Shown one piece after another: positions 34,166-44,850 of a stretch of DNA of 64,000 bases. The position numbers were made by a program, and so were the translations under genes. The notes below the pieces were generated by a model. That model worked only from the letters and a program-made list of their open reading frames with translations, ran no database searches and was not told the DNA's origin. This stretch comes from Microvelia longipes (lineage: Eukaryota > Arthropoda > Insecta > Hemiptera > Veliidae). Location of the stretch: contig JACMZG010001870.1 in assembly GCA_018340805.1 (NCBI GenBank), positions 49,098,523 through 49,162,522 on the forward strand, read 5' to 3'. Position 1 is the stretch's first letter; every line of letters starts with the position of its first letter.

Positions 34166-34736
34166 CAACAATAATCATGAATATACTTATCGTATTAAAA
34201 CAAAACTTAGAGTGCCTAATTATTACGTGATGGTATACATTTGTTCTGAATATCAACTTAATTTGATTAATTCCTAATTGTTTACAATTTAATAAAAAAC
34301 GTACACAAGTAATTTGATAGAATTTAAACTAATGCTGATAATGATATGAAACTTGGCACACTTTAGTCTATATACATGGCTATGCGTGCCACAATTTCTC
34401 AATCGATTGCAATCATGTTCCGCGTTTACATTTTTTTTCGACATTGTTTGAGTCATAACGTCACTAAAAAAATTTTGACGTCATAAAAATTATTTTCCTA
34501 ATCAGCACAAACTACAGCGGGTTGACTGGTTTCGTACAAAGTTTCAACTCTCTAGCGTAAATACACTAAGAGCTACGATGGTAACAGACACACACATACA
34601 GACAGCTTTGTAAAAACCACTTAGGAAGCCATAAAAACACCATGAAACTGGTAATTCTGGTAATATCCCGGTTTTGGACTTTCTCACGAACATGTTTCTT
34701 TTCCCATATACCTACGGTATAAATTAGGGAAATTAA
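34166..34736 (+). repeat. dispersed family T, copy joined to 5S-like segment
   Basis: Begins ATGATCCAACAATAATCATG, passes TATCGTATTAAAACAAAAC, GTTTCAACTCTCTAGCGTAA, ACACACACATACAGACAG, CATCC/ATCCCGGTTTTGGA and ends CCATATACCTACGGTATAAA. Colinear with 39.62-40.07 kb. Confidence 0.8.
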
Positions 34737-34737
34737 T

Positions 34738-35000
34738 AAAATGCTCGTTTCAGAGGCTTTGGTTCATTGGAGTATTTATCCTATGGAAACCCACCATAGG
34801 ATAATGCCACCTCAGGTGATTGGCATCTACCATTCTCTAAAAAAAAAATTGCCAAAATATGTTTAATACAAATAATATTTGCATAAACTTAGTGCATAGC
34901 CCAGGCTGCGAACCTCGGGCCTCCGGTTTCTACCTCGTGGATCTCCGGACCTCTAGTATCCACCCCGGAACTCGTGGCGGTATTCACGGCCACAGAGGTA
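34738..35000 (-). mobile_element. tRNA-derived SINE, family 1, copy d
   Basis: The head lies near 35000; B-box-like GGTTCGCAGCCTGGG; body with ACCTGAGGTGG. Compared with copies a-c it has about 30 extra bases in the body (a CCACCATAGGATAA duplication) and an expanded head. It abuts the end of family T. Confidence 0.7.
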
Positions 35001-35869
35001 GACATGTAGTTGGAATACAGAGAGAAGTGAACCTTTCGTATAATTTTATAAATTATAGTTACCTAAAACGTACGTCACGAATTATTCAACTTAATCATTA
35101 TGGATTCTACTCTTAGAGATTTGAAAAATACGATAATATTTTACAAACTATTACCTCAATAAATTATTTATCGACTTAAAGCAGTGAATGGAAAATTCAA
35201 TAGTTTTTCTGGCAGGTTTTCAACTTTCCACACCGTGCCAGTCATTAAGTGTCTTTTTCAACATTAAACAAATATTTATTGATCTTAGAATACATTTGAC
35301 GCAGGGTTATCATGGAATTGTACAAATTTACGTATTGATTAAGCCAGCACTAATGTAATGTAAACTAAGTAGGGAAACAAATGTTATTACTGTCAGACGT
35401 GGTATGTAGTTCAAATTTTTGTCCACCCAGAGGAGTTGGACTCACAATTTTCCTAATGGCGCAGCCATTCTTGTTTTTTTACCCTTCGTAGAATGCTAAA
35501 CAAAATATTTACGAGTACTTCACAAAAAATTTTTGTTTTTATTGCATTTATAGTACATTTTTATATAAAATGTTAAAAATTTGTGTAAGGAATACGTTTT
35601 GTCACATCCGATAGAGGTTTAAGTGCAAATCTTTAAATACTAGGTTTGTTTAAATTAATCTTTAATTGTTAATTAATCTTTTTTTCGTGTGCACTACCTA
35701 ACTAGTACATTTTTGCGAGTGATATTTATTTTCTCCCTTCAAATATTAATTGTAATTCGTATTTTAACTACTTTAACCTATATGTTTAATATAATCAAAG
35801 TAACGGTAATTGAAAGTTATAGATAAGGCATTTCACTGTCGTCTGTATGTTCTTCAAAATCATTAAAAA
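35001..35869. other. unassigned AT-rich DNA
   Basis: Nothing recognised. Confidence 0.5.
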
Positions 35870-36140
35870 AACGCGTGGTTTACCTGATTATAGTTTCTCT
35901 TTTTCTTTAACTAAATTATTGTAACAATCATTTCACAGATTTTAATACAAAATCATTAAATTAGCTCGTACGCATTTAAGTACGAAAACACGATAAAAAG
36001 TAAAACTCGCCTAATGTTATCAGTGTTGCCTATAAAATTAAAAAAAAAAAACCTGAATCCTAAAAGGGTCATGCACAGTTATTCCAATGTAGGCTATTTT
36101 TTATTTTTTGAGCCAGCTATCAGCTGATTACGCATGTCTA
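35870..36140 (-). repeat. dispersed family C, copy 2
   Basis: Reverse complement of the 17.17-17.43 kb copy: ACGCGTGGTTTACC, TAACTAAATTATTGTAACAA, ATGTTATCAGTGTTGCC and GAGCCAGCTATCAGCTG in order. Confidence 0.75.
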
Positions 36141-36540
36141 AATTGTTTTACACAGGTTAGTGTAGGAGATTCCCTACTTGGTTTATATGTTACTTTAGCC
36201 AGCACAAATACAAGGTTAATGAGTAAAAGGCAACTGAGTAAAGTTTTAGAAACAACCTATGATATTAATATCGTTGAAACGTGAATAGTTTGTTTAATAC
36301 TAAGAGGTTACTGATAAGCCCTACTAAGTTCCTTTATATACTTGATTAAGTTGTTTACATTTGACCTGACCTTTATACCATAACCTGCTTCTTATCATCT
36401 TACCTTCGACTTTAGACTTCGAATAATATTTTAGTATTTTGCTGTCATACCGGGCATTTCAGAATTTTGAGCATTTCATATGCACTAAAATTGAATCCTT
36501 AAAAATATACAGAATCGATCATGGTCCCTTCTAATCTTCA
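36141..36540. other. unassigned DNA
   Basis: Nothing recognised. Confidence 0.5.
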
Positions 36541-36600
36541 TAAAACAAGAGGCCTTGAGCCTCTTAGCCGCTTCGCGGCCACATGGTTCTTGTGTTTTTT
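36541..36600. repeat. double hairpin beside a SINE tail
   Basis: AAGAGGC/GCCTCTT and GCCGC/GCGGC hairpins lie side by side, enclosed by ACAAGA and TTCTTGT, and are followed by a run of seven T. A small structured unit; nothing shows that it is transcribed. Confidence 0.5.
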
Positions 36601-36632
36601 TAGTTCATCATAATTATATAATAATAATAAAT

Positions 36633-36858
36633 ATGCCCGTTTAGAGCCTTGCGGCTCATCAGGGATAACCCCTCGGAACCACCTCGGGTGGTATTAGCAA
36701 CCGTTACTAGAAGTGTATTCTAAAGCTGGCGATAATTTATCTTAACAATAATCTTCTATAAACTGAGAGCGTAACCTGGGATGCGAACCCCAGACCTCCA
36801 TGGGTGTCAAAGGTCAGTGTAAAGACTAACGCCCCACAACCTCGACCAACGGGGGCGG
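36633..36858 (-). mobile_element. tRNA-derived SINE, family 1, copy e
   Basis: Minus-strand head at 36858 (CCGCCCCCGTTGGTCGAGG) with a strong B-box GGGGTTCGCATCCC, ACCACCCGAGGTGGT palindrome, and a (TTA)n tail at 36620-36633. Confidence 0.75.
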
Positions 36859-38394
36859 CCCTCCGGCCGCAGTTATATATATACGTTTATATATAAGTGG
36901 GATACTGCCTATAGGTGAATTTTTAAATGTATTAATCAGAATATGTGATTTGTTTACATTATGTCAATAACTGCATGTTTGCTTGACATATATATGTCAA
37001 TCAATAAATCGGAACTAAGAGACAGATAATACAATGAAACTATGTATGATTGTGAACCATTCATAGTAGTATATGTGTAAAACATTGCAGCCCAAACTAA
37101 ACACTATATGAAGGTTTGTGATTTATTGAAATGTTTTTAGGTCATTTTTGTGAGTTAGCATATTTTTGAAGTCATACATATTTCATAAAACAATAGGGCT
37201 CGGGACTAGGTTGATTTTTGTACTAAGTTTAATTTCGAACCAATAAAGCGTTCAAAAGCTGATAAAATTTTTCATGAAACTATTGTTTTTTTCGTCAAAA
37301 TCGGATAAATACAACTAATATTATGTAATTTGTTAAATGGTCAAAAATATCCTCAAAAAGCTAGTATTTTTTCAAAGAAATTCACTGATTTGGCAAGTAT
37401 TAACCATTCTTTCAGTTTTTTTTTTTTTTTGAAAGAGCCATAACTTTGGATGTATTTATCCAAATTTTGATAATTAAACACTAGTTTAATAGAAAATTTT
37501 ATCAGCTTTAAAAATTGTTCTCTTCATGTTTTGCACACGACCTAGAGGGAACCACTTATTGCAAAAAACTGGAATTTGTGCGATTTTCTAATATTTTGAG
37601 CAAGCGCATTCATATGAAGGGCTCCACCCAGGATAGGCAGACTATGTTTTTTCTTCATAATTAAAGGTATATTTTCAGAAAAATTTGGTTTGAAGTAGTA
37701 CAAAATGAGTCACATTTTATAGGATAGGATCTTGGACTATAATCGTTAGATTACGCAATTATAAATTTCTAGATTTTATTTCTAATGAAATTTGTAATTT
37801 CTAATTATTATAAAGAACAGCAAACAACTTCTTTCTGTTGTAGCAATAAAATTAATAACAAATGGGTCACAGAATTAGGGACGAACATTTAAAAAAATCG
37901 AGAAAGAAACGAGTCATCGCTATGACTTATTTCGTACAAGATTACAATCATTAGATTAATGATGGTAACAAGTTCAAAAATTTAACATACTATTATGTTA
38001 TACCCTTTCTATGTTTAGTGACTGCAAAGGGGTTTTTCAAAAAGCTAAAGGAAGGGGGAGACATCGACCAGTCCACCCCCCTGGGGAGGGGGACAGACCA
38101 ACAAATCTTTACTACTCTTCTCTCCTTTTACTATTTTCTAGGTCGATTTCTTTCTGTTTTTATTCCAGTTTAAAAAAGTGTTAAAATAAACGATTCCATT
38201 CATTGTTCCTGTTTTTTAAAATAAGAGAATGGATAGCATTACTCCATGGTTAAAACTATCGAGGTCTTATAATACCTGAGATAGATAATTAGGGTGAAAC
38301 ATTGGTTTCGGAATTATAAAACGCAACACTTATTTTTTTAATTCACGATTCAAAAAGATAGTTGTCAGGTTGGCAATACCAATAGGGGGAAAAA
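36859..38394. other. unassigned AT-rich DNA
   Basis: A GGTTGATTTTTGTACTAAGT segment near 37207 is a short relative of the foldback flank. ACTAGTTTAATAGAAAATTT and neighbours (37.44-37.52 kb) look like old transposon sequence. No coding signal. Confidence 0.4.
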
Positions 38395-38520
38395 GGACGA
38401 TCAACGTATTTACTTTTCCTCAATTATACCGTAGATATATAGGAAAAGTATTGTGTTTTCAAGAAAATCAGATATAGGGATGTCACTATAATTATCCGTT
38501 TATCAAAGCGTTTAACCTAG
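38395..38520 (-). repeat. dispersed family T, tail fragment
   Basis: ACTTTTCCTCAATTATACCG, GGAAAAGTATTGTGTTTTC and a GGATGTCACTATAATTATCC-like segment match the 627-740 fragment and the ends of other T copies. Confidence 0.55.
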
Positions 38521-38627
38521 CAGTCGACCTAAAAACCGCACACATGTCATTTGACGCAAATCAACTAATGCTGATATTGAGATGAAACTAAGCAGATTTG
38601 TCGGTCACATTTCTTATTTAGGACAGT

Positions 38628-38661
38628 ATGAGTTCTAAATTTTTTAGAATTTAGAACTCAT
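38628..38661. repeat. 14-bp hairpin
   Basis: ATGAGTTCTAAATT pairs with AATTTAGAACTCAT across a short T-rich loop. Confidence 0.6.
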
Positions 38662-38869
38662 TTCAAACCGGTTTTGAATTCTCAGGCAGCAACTAACTTT
38701 TTCTATATACCTACGGCAGCAAAATTAGAAATATTAAAAACGAACAACAACAAAAGATAAACATGATAGAAAATATAAAAACATCTTAAATATAAGGAAA
38801 AAGGGTGACTGAGGAAACTCGTTGAAACTGTTAGAAGTGTTTGATTTTTAACAGCACGTAGACCAGACC

Positions 38870-38985
38870 TGCCCCCGGGGGCAAGGGACCACGTGGGCCA
38901 AGGGTCACGTGATCTACAAGAAACTTTATAACACCTTGAATCGGGAGTTCGTTCAACTTTATCAAACTACATCGATTAGACTCGT
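38870..38985 (+). promoter_or_regulatory. promoter-like segment: two E-boxes and TATA-like site
   Basis: A GC-rich patch (CTGCCCCCGGGGGCAAGG) is followed by CACGTG (in GACCACGTGGGC) and TCACGTGA, then CTTTATAAC about 15 bases on and GGGAGTTCGTTCAAC about 30 bases after that. E-box, TATA and initiator-like spacing resembles an arthropod core promoter, but no coding exon is seen downstream before element A at 39.1 kb. Low confidence. Confidence 0.25.
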
Positions 38986-39172
38986 ATCACATCGCTATAT
39001 CCGCACTTTGACAACAAGTAAATCAAGTTAGTGGAGTTAATAAATAATTAATTAATTAATGAAACGTTTCTCCACTAATAAAAAATATCGGTAATAAACT
39101 GTGTAGGCTTCCGCGGTTATTGTCATGAAAATTTAGGTCTTCCGGTGGTAACCGCGTCAATGTAAATGAAAA

Positions 39173-39214
39173 ATCAGACGTTTCGTTTCCACTGTGGGAG
39201 GTATCTTTAGAGAT
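39173..39214 (-). ncRNA. hammerhead-ribozyme-like motif (degraded), element A left arm
   Basis: On the minus strand: CTAAAGA, TACCTCCCACAGTGGAAAC, GAAACGTC. The G of CUGANGA is changed to A, so the core is broken. Confidence 0.35.
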
Positions 39215-39303
39215 GTAGGAAATCATGGCTAGAAACACAATGCTCTACAAAACAGTTTAGTTTTGTAGAGCATTGTTTTTCTATCCATGATGTCATGTCC
39301 TTC

Positions 39304-39345
39304 ATCCCTGAAGATGCCTCCCACAGTGAAAGCGAAACGTCGGAT
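39304..39345 (+). ncRNA. hammerhead-ribozyme-like motif, element A right arm
   Basis: ATCC, CTGAAGA, TGCCTCCCACAGTGAAAGC, GAAACGTC, GGAT. Core, short stem III (A-CG-U), C at the cleavage position, and a 4-bp stem I (AUCC/GGAU) are all present. Stem II can be closed by GC/GC with a mismatched upper part; comparing copies suggests an ancestral stem GCCTC.../...GAGGC. An extra U separates the core from stem II. Confidence 0.5.
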
Positions 39346-39395
39346 TCTTCATCTTCATTGACGCGGTCACCACCGGATGACATAAATTTTCAAAA

Positions 39396-39557
39396 AAATA
39401 TCGGGTTCATGTCCTCGAATTTTCCTTAATCAACACATGATTCGCTCATCCTCCCATTTCGGACTCGCTTCGCTCGTTCTCAGAATATACAAGTCGATAA
39501 ATTTATACTGCATGTCTTAGGACCCATGTTACTCAGGTAGTAAAACATCGTTTAATT
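39396..39557 (-). repeat. dispersed fragment with CGCTTCGCTCG motif
   Basis: TTTCGGACTCGCTTCGCTCG and TTCTCAGAATATAC match 19.32 and 52.06-52.20 kb. It lies directly beyond the 5S-like segment and may be part of the same element. Confidence 0.55.
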
Positions 39558-39615
39558 ACCAGCGGTCACCTATCAAGGCACTGATCACCCTCGATCCTGC
39601 TTAACTTGTATGATC
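39558..39615 (-). ncRNA. 5S-rRNA-like segment in dispersed family T, second copy
   Basis: Minus strand: GGATCATACAAGTTAAGCAG, GATCGAGGGTGATCAGTGCC, TTGATAGGTGACCGCTGG. Against a remembered insect 5S sequence about 41 of 59 positions agree with one gap. It occupies the same place relative to family T as the 34.1 kb copy (both run into TGTATGATCCAAC or TTTATGATCCAAC on the plus strand), so it belongs to the element and is not a chance gene fragment. Confidence 0.7.
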
Positions 39616-40068
39616 CAACAAAAATCATGGATATACTTGTCGTATTGAAACGAAACGTGGTGTGTACTAATATTAAGTAAAGGTATACACTTGTACCTAA
39701 GTCATAGGATTAAAATTTAACTGATACTGATACTTAATACTGTACTTGGCTACATGCGTACTAAGTCTCAATCCGATTGCATCACTTTGCCGCGTTTTAT
39801 GATTCTTCAAAATTTTGGCTGAGTCATTATTGCAGGTTAATGACGTCAATTGAAAATAGACTGATTTTTGTACAACGTTTAAACTCTCTATCATAATCAC
39901 ACTAGGAGCTACGATGATGACAGACACACACATACAGACACACAAATTTGTAAAAACCACTTAGGAGGCCTTAAAACACCTAAAAGGGATAATTCCGGAG
40001 ACATCCCGGTTTCGGACTTTAATGCAAACAATACTTTTCCTATATATCTAGAAGGAAAATTAAAAACT
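39616..40068 (+). repeat. dispersed family T, second 5S-joined copy
   Basis: Colinear with 34.17-34.74 kb: TGATCCAACAAAAATCATGG, TTGTCGTATTGAAACGAAAC, ACTCTCTATCATAATCACAC, CCGGAGACATCCCGGTTTC, ATACTTTTCCTATATATCTA. Confidence 0.75.
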
Positions 40069-40077
40069 CTGGCGCTG

Positions 40078-41325
40078 AATTCCACGAGCCGGGCCTATTC
40101 TATTTCCTTTGAAAAGCGTGCTTTCTTGTTTGAGTTTCTAGTACATACTTATAACCCGTTCAATTGTTCGAATTTTTTAAGGAAAATGCGCTTATTTATC
40201 TCATCAATAAGGCGCGGTCGAATATCCACGGCCTTCTAGAACATTGGATCACCAACAAACATTTTTTATAACTTTTTTTTCAAAATTTTCCAGTGATTAG
40301 CCGGGTTTGTGATAAATGAAGCCTATTTCCGTAATCTGCGCGCTCTTTTGGTTAATTAATCTCAAAGAGTATTTACATTCACTCGACGATTTATTTTTAA
40401 TCTAACTTGGTACATACAACTACTGTTAGACGTCAATGTTACAAATATGACATGTCAAAATATAACACAAAATATTGACGTCTAACAGTAGTGTATGTAC
40501 CAAGTTAGATTAAAAAAATCGTTGAGTGAATGTAAATACTCTTGAGATTAACCAAAACAAAAAAGCGTGCAGATTACGGAAATTTTTTTTCAGGAAACGA
40601 TTTATTTTTAATCTAACTTGGTACATACATAACTACTATTAGACGTCAATGTTATCTACCTGATTTGTGATATATTTTGAATGTATTAATGAAAATTAGC
40701 ACAAATTGTTATTATTTGCAGTCAACAACACCACAACAAAGAGGTAATTCGTATGTACGCAAGTACGTATATACGAACGTACGTACATACGTATTACCAA
40801 GTTAGATTAAAAATGAACGTTGAGTGAATGTAAATACTCTTTGAGATTAACCAAAAGAGCGTGCAGATTACGGAAATAGGCTTTTATCAAAATCCGGTAA
40901 TACTGAAAATTTTGAAAAAAAAGTTATAACAAAAGTTTGTTGGTGATCCAACGTTCTAGAAGGCCGTGATATTCGACGCACCTTATTATTAATGCACGGA
41001 ACAATTTCTTTGTACTCATGTAAAGCTCGTTTTAAGGGTTTTTTTGAAAAATTGAATAGCATCTTATGAGGCTACTGCTCAGGTTATAAAGTATATACCG
41101 AAAACTTGGTATATTTCAAACTAATTTTAATTGATAAGCAATAAAGCGCCCATTTAAAAAAAAGATCACCCGGTTTGTAGATTCCCGCACAAGAATTATT
41201 TTAATGTAAAAAAATTATACAGTGTTAAAAAAACGAAAAAAAAAATTATCGGCGGTACCAAGATTCGAACCAGGGAACTCTTGCTTGGAATATTTAGAGT
41301 GATCTTATTGACTTACGACGGACTT
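40078..41325. mobile_element. foldback element, diverged form
   Basis: Left arm 40200-40420 (GGTCGAATATCCACGGCC, GGATCACCAACAAACA) is inverted at 40795-41010 (TGTTTGTTGGTGATCC, GGCCGTGATATTCGACG). The motif TTTTTAATCTAACTTGGTAC occurs in both orientations and an extra partial arm pair at 40475-40650 makes the interior a double palindrome. TTTCCTTTGAAAAGCGTGC and an outer B-box module on the minus strand at 41250-41330 (CTGGTTCGAATCTTGG) link it to the 4.4/9.9/13.4/49.3 kb family. Confidence 0.65.
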
Positions 41326-42330
41326 TGTATGTTTCAGTGCCCTGAATAGCTTGCCTTGATTTCAAACTGGACTTAAAATCTAAATCTAAAATAACCTTTT
41401 TTAAAAATTTTCTTTAAATCACTCATTTGGGAATTTTTCTTGCCCCTTGGTATATACAGTAAATTCCAACGAACATTTTTTTTAAGAAATGTCTAGAAAA
41501 TAGTCTACAGAATGAATTTCCATGGTATTGTATTATCGTGGATCACTTGAAAAAAAAACATTTAAGTAATCTGAGGAAACTGTACTTTTAGTAAAGGTTT
41601 TCATTCGGTGAGGAAAACAATATAACTTTTGATGACGGATCAAAGACTAAAGCTCTTAGAGATTTAGGAGGGGGCTGGTCGGAGGGGGAGGTCTACACAA
41701 GGGAGTTGTCGATGAAAAAGGAGAATTTGCATATTTATTGCAATCAATGAACGTTGGGATTTTATTAAAAACAAAATCTAATTGAATTTTAATAAACCCT
41801 CGGATTTTCTTGTATTTGAAACAAACTTGATTATAATCTAATTTGTACCGCAAAGTTTCCCTTAACCGTTTGCCGAACAATTTTTAAGCAGAGGTCTAAG
41901 CTTGGAACCAATCACAGTTTTATCTGATTTTTCTTTTAACTAGAAAATCACGCTTTCATGATTAGGAACATATTGGAGTTATAATATTCCATCAGCGAAT
42001 ATTTTTCAAATAAATTTACCAACAATTTATTATAATTTTAAAATTGTACAAAATAGCAATTATTAAAAACATACTAACAGCTATTTCTAGATTTGCAAGT
42101 TCTTCTTTGACGATAAATCAACGTTAAGCGTCTGAGACAGCAAAAGCTCTGATCTTATAATCAGGGAGTGAAAGATTTTTCATGATTCCCTCCTCATAGA
42201 AAGTGGAAGTGATAGCAAAGACTGTGATCATTTAAACAGAGTTTCCAGGCTGTTTTCACAGTACCCACCTCATAGATTTATGCGTAAAACATGTGACTGC
42301 TAGAGCTAATTAAACTGATAAAGTTAATAA
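41326..42330. other. unassigned DNA
   Basis: Nothing recognised. A 74-codon minus-strand frame near 41.7-41.9 kb shows no family resemblance. Confidence 0.45.
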
Positions 42331-43311
42331 GGTGATTCAATTAGAGGGATTTTATGAATGAAATCAAATGTTTTGTTTATATGTTGGGTTATAGTTTGGC
42401 ATTGACGTCAGTGCTGGAGTAAATAGAGGATTATCAATGTAAGCCGCCTGTAACAAGCTGATAGACTTTATAAGGTGATTCAATTAGAGGGATTTTATGA
42501 ATGAAATCAAATGTTTTGTTATATGTTGGGTTATAGTTTGGCATTGACGTCAGTGCCGGAGTAAATAGAGAAGTATCAATGTAAGCCGCCTGTAACCAAG
42601 CTGATAGACTTTATAAGGTGATTCAATTAGAGGGATTTTATGAATGAAATCAAATGTTTTGTTTATATGTTGGGTTATAGTTTGGCATTGACGTCAGTGC
42701 CGGAGTAAATAGAGGTATCAATGTAAGCCGCCTGTAACCAAGCTGATAGACTTTATAAGGTGATTCAATTAGAGGGATTTATGAATGAAATCAAATGTTT
42801 TGTTTATATGTTGGGTTATAGTTTGGCATTGACGTCAGTGCCGGAGTAAATAGAGAAGTATCAATGTAAGCCGCCTGTAAACCAAGCTGATAGACTTATA
42901 AGGTGATTCAATTAGAGGGATTTTATGAATGAAATCAAATGTTTTGTTTATAGTTGGGTTTATGTTTGGCATTGACGTCAGTTAGTAAATAGAGGGAATG
43001 TAAGCCGCCTGTAACTAGCTGTAGAATTTATAAGGTGATTCAATTAGAGGGATTTTATGATGAATCAAATGTTTGTCTATATGTTGGGTTATAGTTTGAC
43101 ATTGACGTCAGTGCCGGAGTAAATAGAGAAGTATCAATGTAAGCCCCCTGTAACTAAGCTGATAGACTTTATAAGGTGATTCAATTAGAGGGATTTTATG
43201 AATGAAATCAATGTTTTGTTTATATGTTGGGTTATAGTTGGCATTGACGTCAGTGCCGGAGGAAAATAGAGGGTTATCAATGTAAGCCCCCTGTAACCAA
43301 GCTGATAGACT
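42331..43311 (+). repeat. tandem array, seven units of about 143 bp
   Basis: Units begin GGTGATTCAATTAGAGGGAT at 42331, 42474, 42617, 42759, 42902, 43034 and 43175. Each contains TATGTTGGGTTATAGTTTGG, ATTGACGTCAGTG and AATGTAAGCC(G/C)CCTGTAAC. The unit starting at 42902 is shortened by about 10 bases. TGACGTCA, the palindromic CRE/ATF site, is kept in every unit. Divergence between units is low. Confidence 0.97.
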
Positions 43312-43329
43312 TGGTTACCCGCGGACCAA

Positions 43330-44062
43330 GATGAGGAAAAGTTTGGATTCCATTATCGCAAGCTACTAAAAATAGCGCTGCGGCGGACCGGTGCGGACAA
43401 CTCATGAACTAACCACAACAGCTTTTCAAAAATGACTGATTATATTTTTATATTTAATTTTATGAATACCATGACAATTTCTTGGTTATGACAGCTACAT
43501 TATTATGATTATAAAATGATTGTTTTCTGTATGTATTTTTCACAAAAACGGTTCGCCGTTGTGTTCTGTTTTTCAAAAATTCAGAAACTAAAAGTAAATA
43601 GAAACTTTTTTAAACTTCCAGAGAACGCTACTGATGGCAGATAAGTGTAATTTCATTTAATTTATTTATTGATTTTAGTCGATTTTATCAGGTAATTACA
43701 TTAAATCACATGTGCGCATCTTGCCGATGTAATTAAAATAAATGCCAAAAACTATCTTCTACCACGTGTAAACTTTAGCCACTATTTCATTATTACCTGA
43801 TTGAATGAATTAAATTAATAAATTTTGAATGAAAAACTTAAAAATAATCAGAAGCGTTCTGTGTAAGATTAAAGTGGTAGGTTAGTTAGAAGTATAACTA
43901 TTTCAAAGTATAAAATTAAATTTCAAACTGACTGTGGCAAAAAGCGGGAAATCAAGACACGCCCACTCAATTGAAAGATAGGTCCCCCGCCGCGCTAGTC
44001 GACCGGAATTCAAATTTTCCCACCTTGAGTCGACAGTCTTACAGTTTAAGTATCTATAGTCT
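43330..44062 (+). mobile_element. dispersed family D, copy 2 (long)
   Basis: Runs from GATGAGGAAAAGTTTGGATT to AAGTATCTATAGTCT and is colinear over its whole length with 51.27-52.02 kb. Contains AATTACATTAAATCACATGT, GAAGCGTTCTGTGTAAG and CAAAAAGCGGGAAATCAAG. A 64-codon minus-strand frame here recurs in the other copy only because the repeat does. Confidence 0.85.
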
Positions 44063-44722
44063 TGCCCGCGGAGCATTTTTATGTGGCCCGCGGGCAAAAT
44101 TAAAATGTTTGGAAAAAGATAAAATAAATTAAAATAATAAAATATTAGGTATATAGCAAATAAATTGTTTAATTCAAAAATTTATGAAAAGTAGATATCA
44201 AGATAAGGAAATAATGGATTGGTACTTTAACTTTAAAGTTTGGAGAAACAAAAACTAGTAAGATAAGGAACAATTACATAAAGAGCGGCCGCCTTTCATA
44301 TCAATTCTCATTGTCGGATTTGGCGAATTCTAATTATTTTAGCGAATTTTTGTTTCACAAAAATAAGATAAAAAAAAGCTATTTTGCGTTCTGTGAATTG
44401 CCGAAAAGGAGTTGATAAAATACAATCCCTTTGATCTTTTATTTCATAGGAATACTTTTTAAAATTATTTTTACACCAAGTATTCTAGCAAAATTTGTCT
44501 TCAGTTATATTTCAAGATCTGACGAAGATACTCCGTTGTTTTTTCCGTTTAGTGCTAAAGTTCCCAATCCTTATTCTTTGAGAATAAATTGACTTTAGTA
44601 AAACATCAGCGTAACTGCAATTTGTTGCGGGTTTAGCATGCTTTAAAATTTAAGGAATGCGGCCCGCGACAGGCAGTAAAAAGACTAAGCGGCCCTTTCC
44701 TAGAAAAGTTTGCCCAGGCCTG
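44063..44722. mobile_element. hAT-like non-autonomous element
   Basis: The right end on the minus strand reads CAGGCCTGGGCAAACTTTTC, then GCGGCCCGCG-containing sequence, the typical look of hAT-type termini (CAG-start, GGCCCGCGG blocks). The left side has TGCCCGCGGAG and GGCCCGCGGGCAAA but no matching CAGGCCTGGG end, so it may be truncated. No transposase frame. Confidence 0.5.
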
Positions 44723-44850
44723 CTTTATAAGGTGATTCAATTAGAGGGTTTTTATGAATGAATTTTTTTTGACATGTTAGGTTATAGTCCTGAATTGACG
44801 TCATTGCAGGAATAATAGTAAATTTTCAATGTTGACCGCTACCGATTCCT
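44723..44850 (+). repeat. displaced, diverged unit of the 143-bp array
   Basis: CTTTATAAGGTGATTCAATT, GTTAGGTTATAGTCCTGAAT and TTGACGTCATTGCAGG match the array unit. It begins close to the phase at which the array stops at 43311 (GATAGACTT), so insertions of about 1.4 kb separate it from the array. Confidence 0.75.

Larger units (their letters stand above)
39125..39395. mobile_element. palindromic element A, uninterrupted copy (~270 bp)
   Basis: Near-perfect inverted repeat centred at about 39258, with inner hairpin CAATGCTCTACAAAAC/GTTTTGTAGAGCATTG. Each arm ends with GGTCTTCCGGTGG or its complement and contains a hammerhead-like motif. The same element, split by an insertion, lies at 4.12-6.42 kb. 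A minus-strand frame of 60 codons is a by-product. Confidence 0.8.

Noticed and set aside
39558..39615. Possible functional 5S rRNA gene
   Set aside because: The first ~40 and last ~15 nucleotides are missing and the segment is embedded in a dispersed element; only the control-region portion is present.
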